NCBI GenBank assembly: GCA_013215905.1
Contig: JABSQI010000008.1
Location: forward strand, 1-19,743
Direction: 5' to 3'
Source: Legionellales bacterium
Lineage (GTDB): Bacteria > Pseudomonadota > Gammaproteobacteria > PIVX01
DNA: 19,743 nt
Shown: in pieces, positions 18,014-19,743 of the stretch
Layout: each line of letters begins with the position of its first letter
How positions within the stretch are numbered: the stretch's first letter is position 1
The notes under the pieces: model-generated
What the model was told of the DNA's origin: nothing
The model's input: only the letters and a program-made list of their open reading frames with translations
Databases searched by the model: none
Translations under genes and position numbers: made by a program

Positions 18014-19312
18014 TTATCCATGTTTTCTGGCCATATAAAAAAGCGCATATACATAACTAAATAGTAGTAAAAAATAGGTAATTAGGTATACTAATAGTGT
18101 TGAACCTAGAATATTAGGAGCTATGTTTGAAACAGCATCTTTAGTTTTTAATAGGTTATATACAAGGTACGGTTGACGTCCTATTTCAGTTACATACCAT
18201 CCAGCAACAGTAGCAATCCATCCGGAAAAAGTTAGTAAAACAAGAACACCATTATTAATTTTTGACAATTCCCCATTTCTTCTTAGTTGGCAAAAAGAAA
18301 ATACAGCTATAAAAAACATAATCATTCCAGTTCCTAACATTATCCTAAAAGCCCAAAACACTGGAGCAACTGGTGGATGTTTATCACGAAATTCATTTAA
18401 TCCTTTAACTTCACCATCCAAACTATGAGTAATTAGTAAACTAGATAATTTTGGGATCCCTATTTCAAAGTAATTTTTACGTTCTTGTTCATTAGGTATA
18501 GCAAATATAATTGCTGGAATCCCTCTTGATGTTTCCCATAATCCTTCAATTGCCGCTAGTTTTGCAGGTTGATCCCTTGCCGTTTTTATACCCATCAAAT
18601 CACCAACTATCATTTGCGTTGGTAATAATATTATGGCTAAATAAATTCCTAATTTTTGTGTGACTAGTACGGAACTTGTCTTATTGCCTTTTAATATATT
18701 ATAAGAAGAAAGGCCTGCTAATAAAAAAGCTACTGTAATAAAACAGGCTAAAAACATGTGTGCTAACATATAAGGTAAAGTTGGATTGAATATTACATCT
18801 GCCCAATTAGTTACATGGGCTATTCCGTCTGTTATCTCATATCCTCTAGGTGTTTGCATCCAAGAATTTAAAGATAATATCCAAAACCCAGATAATGTAG
18901 TACTAAAAGCTAGTGCCAATGTGGCAAAATTGTGGATCCAATTTGGAACTCTTCTCATGCCGTAAAGCATTATGCCTAAAAAAGTTGCTTCCATAAAAAA
19001 AGCAGTTAAAACTTCAAAACCTAGTATAGGTCCAGCTATATTACCGACTGTTTCCATAAAGCCTGGCCAATTTGTACCAAATTGGAATGACATTGTAATA
19101 CCACTTACAACACCTAGAGTAAAACTTAATGCAAATATTTTTACCCATAGTTTATAAGCAATTATCCACTTTTCATCATGGGTTATGTTGAATCTAATCT
19201 TAAAAAACAACAAAACCCACGATAATGCAATGGTAATAGTAGGAAATAATATGTGAAAAGTTATATTAGCTGCAAACTGTAATCTTGCTAATAAAAAAGG
19301 GCTAAGATCCAT
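18014..19312 (-). CDS. cydA: Cytochrome bd-type quinol oxidase subunit I, CioA-like
   Basis: This 432-residue inner-membrane protein has about nine membrane helices. It oxidises quinol and holds the three haems of cytochrome bd, reducing oxygen with high affinity. Conserved features are LARLQFAANITFHILFPTIT with the haem ligand His20 (His19 in E. coli), GTNWPGFMETVGNIAGPILG, FEVLTAFFMEATFLGIMLYG, the second ligand His in PYMLAHMFLACF, and AGWYVTEIGRQPYLVYNLLK. The short Q-loop and the GRQP-x-LVY-x-LL-x-T ending fit the CioA (cyanide-insensitive) branch. Subunit II (cydB), expected immediately downstream, is absent; an SDR is there instead. GGA lies eight bases before the ATG, a weak ribosome binding site. 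Confidence 0.93.
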   Translation of the reverse strand: MDLSPFLLARLQFAANITFHILFPTITIALSWVLLFFKIRFNITHDEKWIIAYKLWVKIFALSFTLGVVSGITMSFQFGTNWPGFMETVGNIAGPILGFEVLTAFFMEATFLGIMLYGMRRVPNWIHNFATLALAFSTTLSGFWILSLNSWMQTPRGYEITDGIAHVTNWADVIFNPTLPYMLAHMFLACFITVAFLLAGLSSYNILKGNKTSSVLVTQKLGIYLAIILLPTQMIVGDLMGIKTARDQPAKLAAIEGLWETSRGIPAIIFAIPNEQERKNYFEIGIPKLSSLLITHSLDGEVKGLNEFRDKHPPVAPVFWAFRIMLGTGMIMFFIAVFSFCQLRRNGELSKINNGVLVLLTFSGWIATVAGWYVTEIGRQPYLVYNLLKTKDAVSNIAPNILGSTLLVYLITYFLLLFSYVYALFYMARKHG

Positions 19313-19345
19313 TTATAGATTTCCAATTCAAACAAATATTATTCT

Positions 19346-19351
19346 ATTATA
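19346..19351 (-). promoter_or_regulatory. Candidate -10 box for cydA
   Basis: A perfect TATAAT lies on the minus strand 34 bases before the start codon. No good -35 is found at 16-18 bases upstream (TGTCTT at best), which suggests activator dependence or a chance match in AT-rich DNA. Confidence 0.35.
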
Positions 19352-19374
19352 TTAAATATTCTGTAGCAAGACAT

Positions 19375-19388
19375 TACTGTAAACAGTA
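19375..19388. promoter_or_regulatory. Small inverted repeat upstream of cydA (possible operator)
   Basis: TACTGT (19375-19380) and ACAGTA (19383-19388) are exact reverse complements around AA, about 24 bases upstream of the candidate -10. It may be a dimeric regulator site. It does not match the FNR consensus (TTGAT-N4-ATCAA). Confidence 0.4.
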
Positions 19389-19743
19389 TGATAGTAAATT
19401 TTATACAATTTTTATTTTTACTAGCTATAGGCAATATGGAGCAACTGAGAATTATTTAATTCCTAGAGATCTTGATCTCGGTAACAGCATCTAGACTACT
19501 TGACTATTTAAAAATATTTAAAAATGAAAAATAAAATTAAATAAAAATAGATTCTAAGTTTATGTGTAAGTTTTTGGCGCTTCATATTTTAAGTCGATTA
19601 TTTCACATCAAAATTCAGAGGAGAACATTCAACACAAAATGTGTAATGAGACTCGACTATTTTCAACGTGAGTATTTTTCAACATGACTATTAAAAAATG
19701 TTTTTTATGACTATTGGGCAACAAAAAAATATTTTTCAGCTCA
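19389..19743. other. Non-coding right edge upstream of cydA
   Basis: No gene is supported. The interval holds the 19474 repeat. Near 19660-19730 it holds an imperfect short tandem pattern, ACTATTTTCAACGTG then AGTATTTTTCAACATG, and a third ACTATT unit after a Tn/An stretch. Minus-strand fragments (FSSEF, CEIIDLKYEAPKTYT) look faintly protein-like but are broken by stops. Confidence 0.35.
19474..19507 (+). repeat. Dispersed repeat, copy B (pairs with 1869-1902)
   Basis: This is the second copy of the 33-base repeat. It begins within a small perfect inverted repeat GAGATC-TT-GATCTC (19466-19479) that copy A lacks. Confidence 0.5.

Noticed and set aside
18972..19157. Plus-strand 61-residue frame inside cydA
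   Set aside because: It is antisense to the conserved membrane helices of cydA and has no supporting signal.

Overview
The window (about 25-30% G+C by eye) looks like a chromosomal piece of a host-associated, probably obligately intracellular, Gram-negative bacterium. My best guess is a Rickettsiales-type alphaproteobacterium, with a Legionellales-type gammaproteobacterium as the alternative. The reasons are the strong AT bias, low coding density with many decaying genes, several secreted or effector-like proteins, an ankyrin-like protein, and scattered insertion-sequence and conjugative-element debris. No rRNA or tRNA was found to settle the lineage.

Layout. (A) 1-3340 is a decay zone with only two convincing intact genes: a secreted lysine-rich protein (789-1586, minus) and a small RRM RNA-binding protein (2630-2887, plus). 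Around them lie remnants of a coiled-coil protein, a nucleotidyltransferase, a MobA/MobL-like relaxase N-terminus and a zinc-ribbon transposase. (B) 3344-13565 is a host-interaction island: a 594-residue cytosolic effector-like protein, an inverse autotransporter (intimin-like barrel) carrying a 27-residue-repeat stalk and a C-terminal macro domain, a decayed gene, a secreted protein with ankyrin-like repeats, a 5'-truncated DUF6398 gene, and a second inverse autotransporter carrying a J domain and a C-terminal serine beta-lactamase-like hydrolase. (C) 13679-19312 is a minus-strand metabolic block: cydA (CioA-like), an SDR, a photolyase pseudogene, an FeS-type (6-4) photolyase, a LysE-family exporter and a renalase-like FAD oxidoreductase.

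How it may work. The most striking element is the pair of inverse autotransporters. Their barrels share a hinge (KMTQM-x-IRD-x-DII), but they carry unrelated enzymatic domains where intimins carry Ig-like adhesive domains. This suggests a modular way of presenting enzymes (macro domain, J domain, serine hydrolase) on the bacterial surface. The second one, together with the truncated DUF6398 gene, is bracketed by two same-orientation copies of a 65-bp repeat that can be read as transposase 3' ends, which suggests acquisition or shuffling by recombination. Block C looks like a light and oxidative-stress repair set (photolyase plus flavin and NAD(P) enzymes) that is partly decaying. This is unusual for an intracellular bacterium and points to a sunlit, probably aquatic, host or to horizontal transfer.
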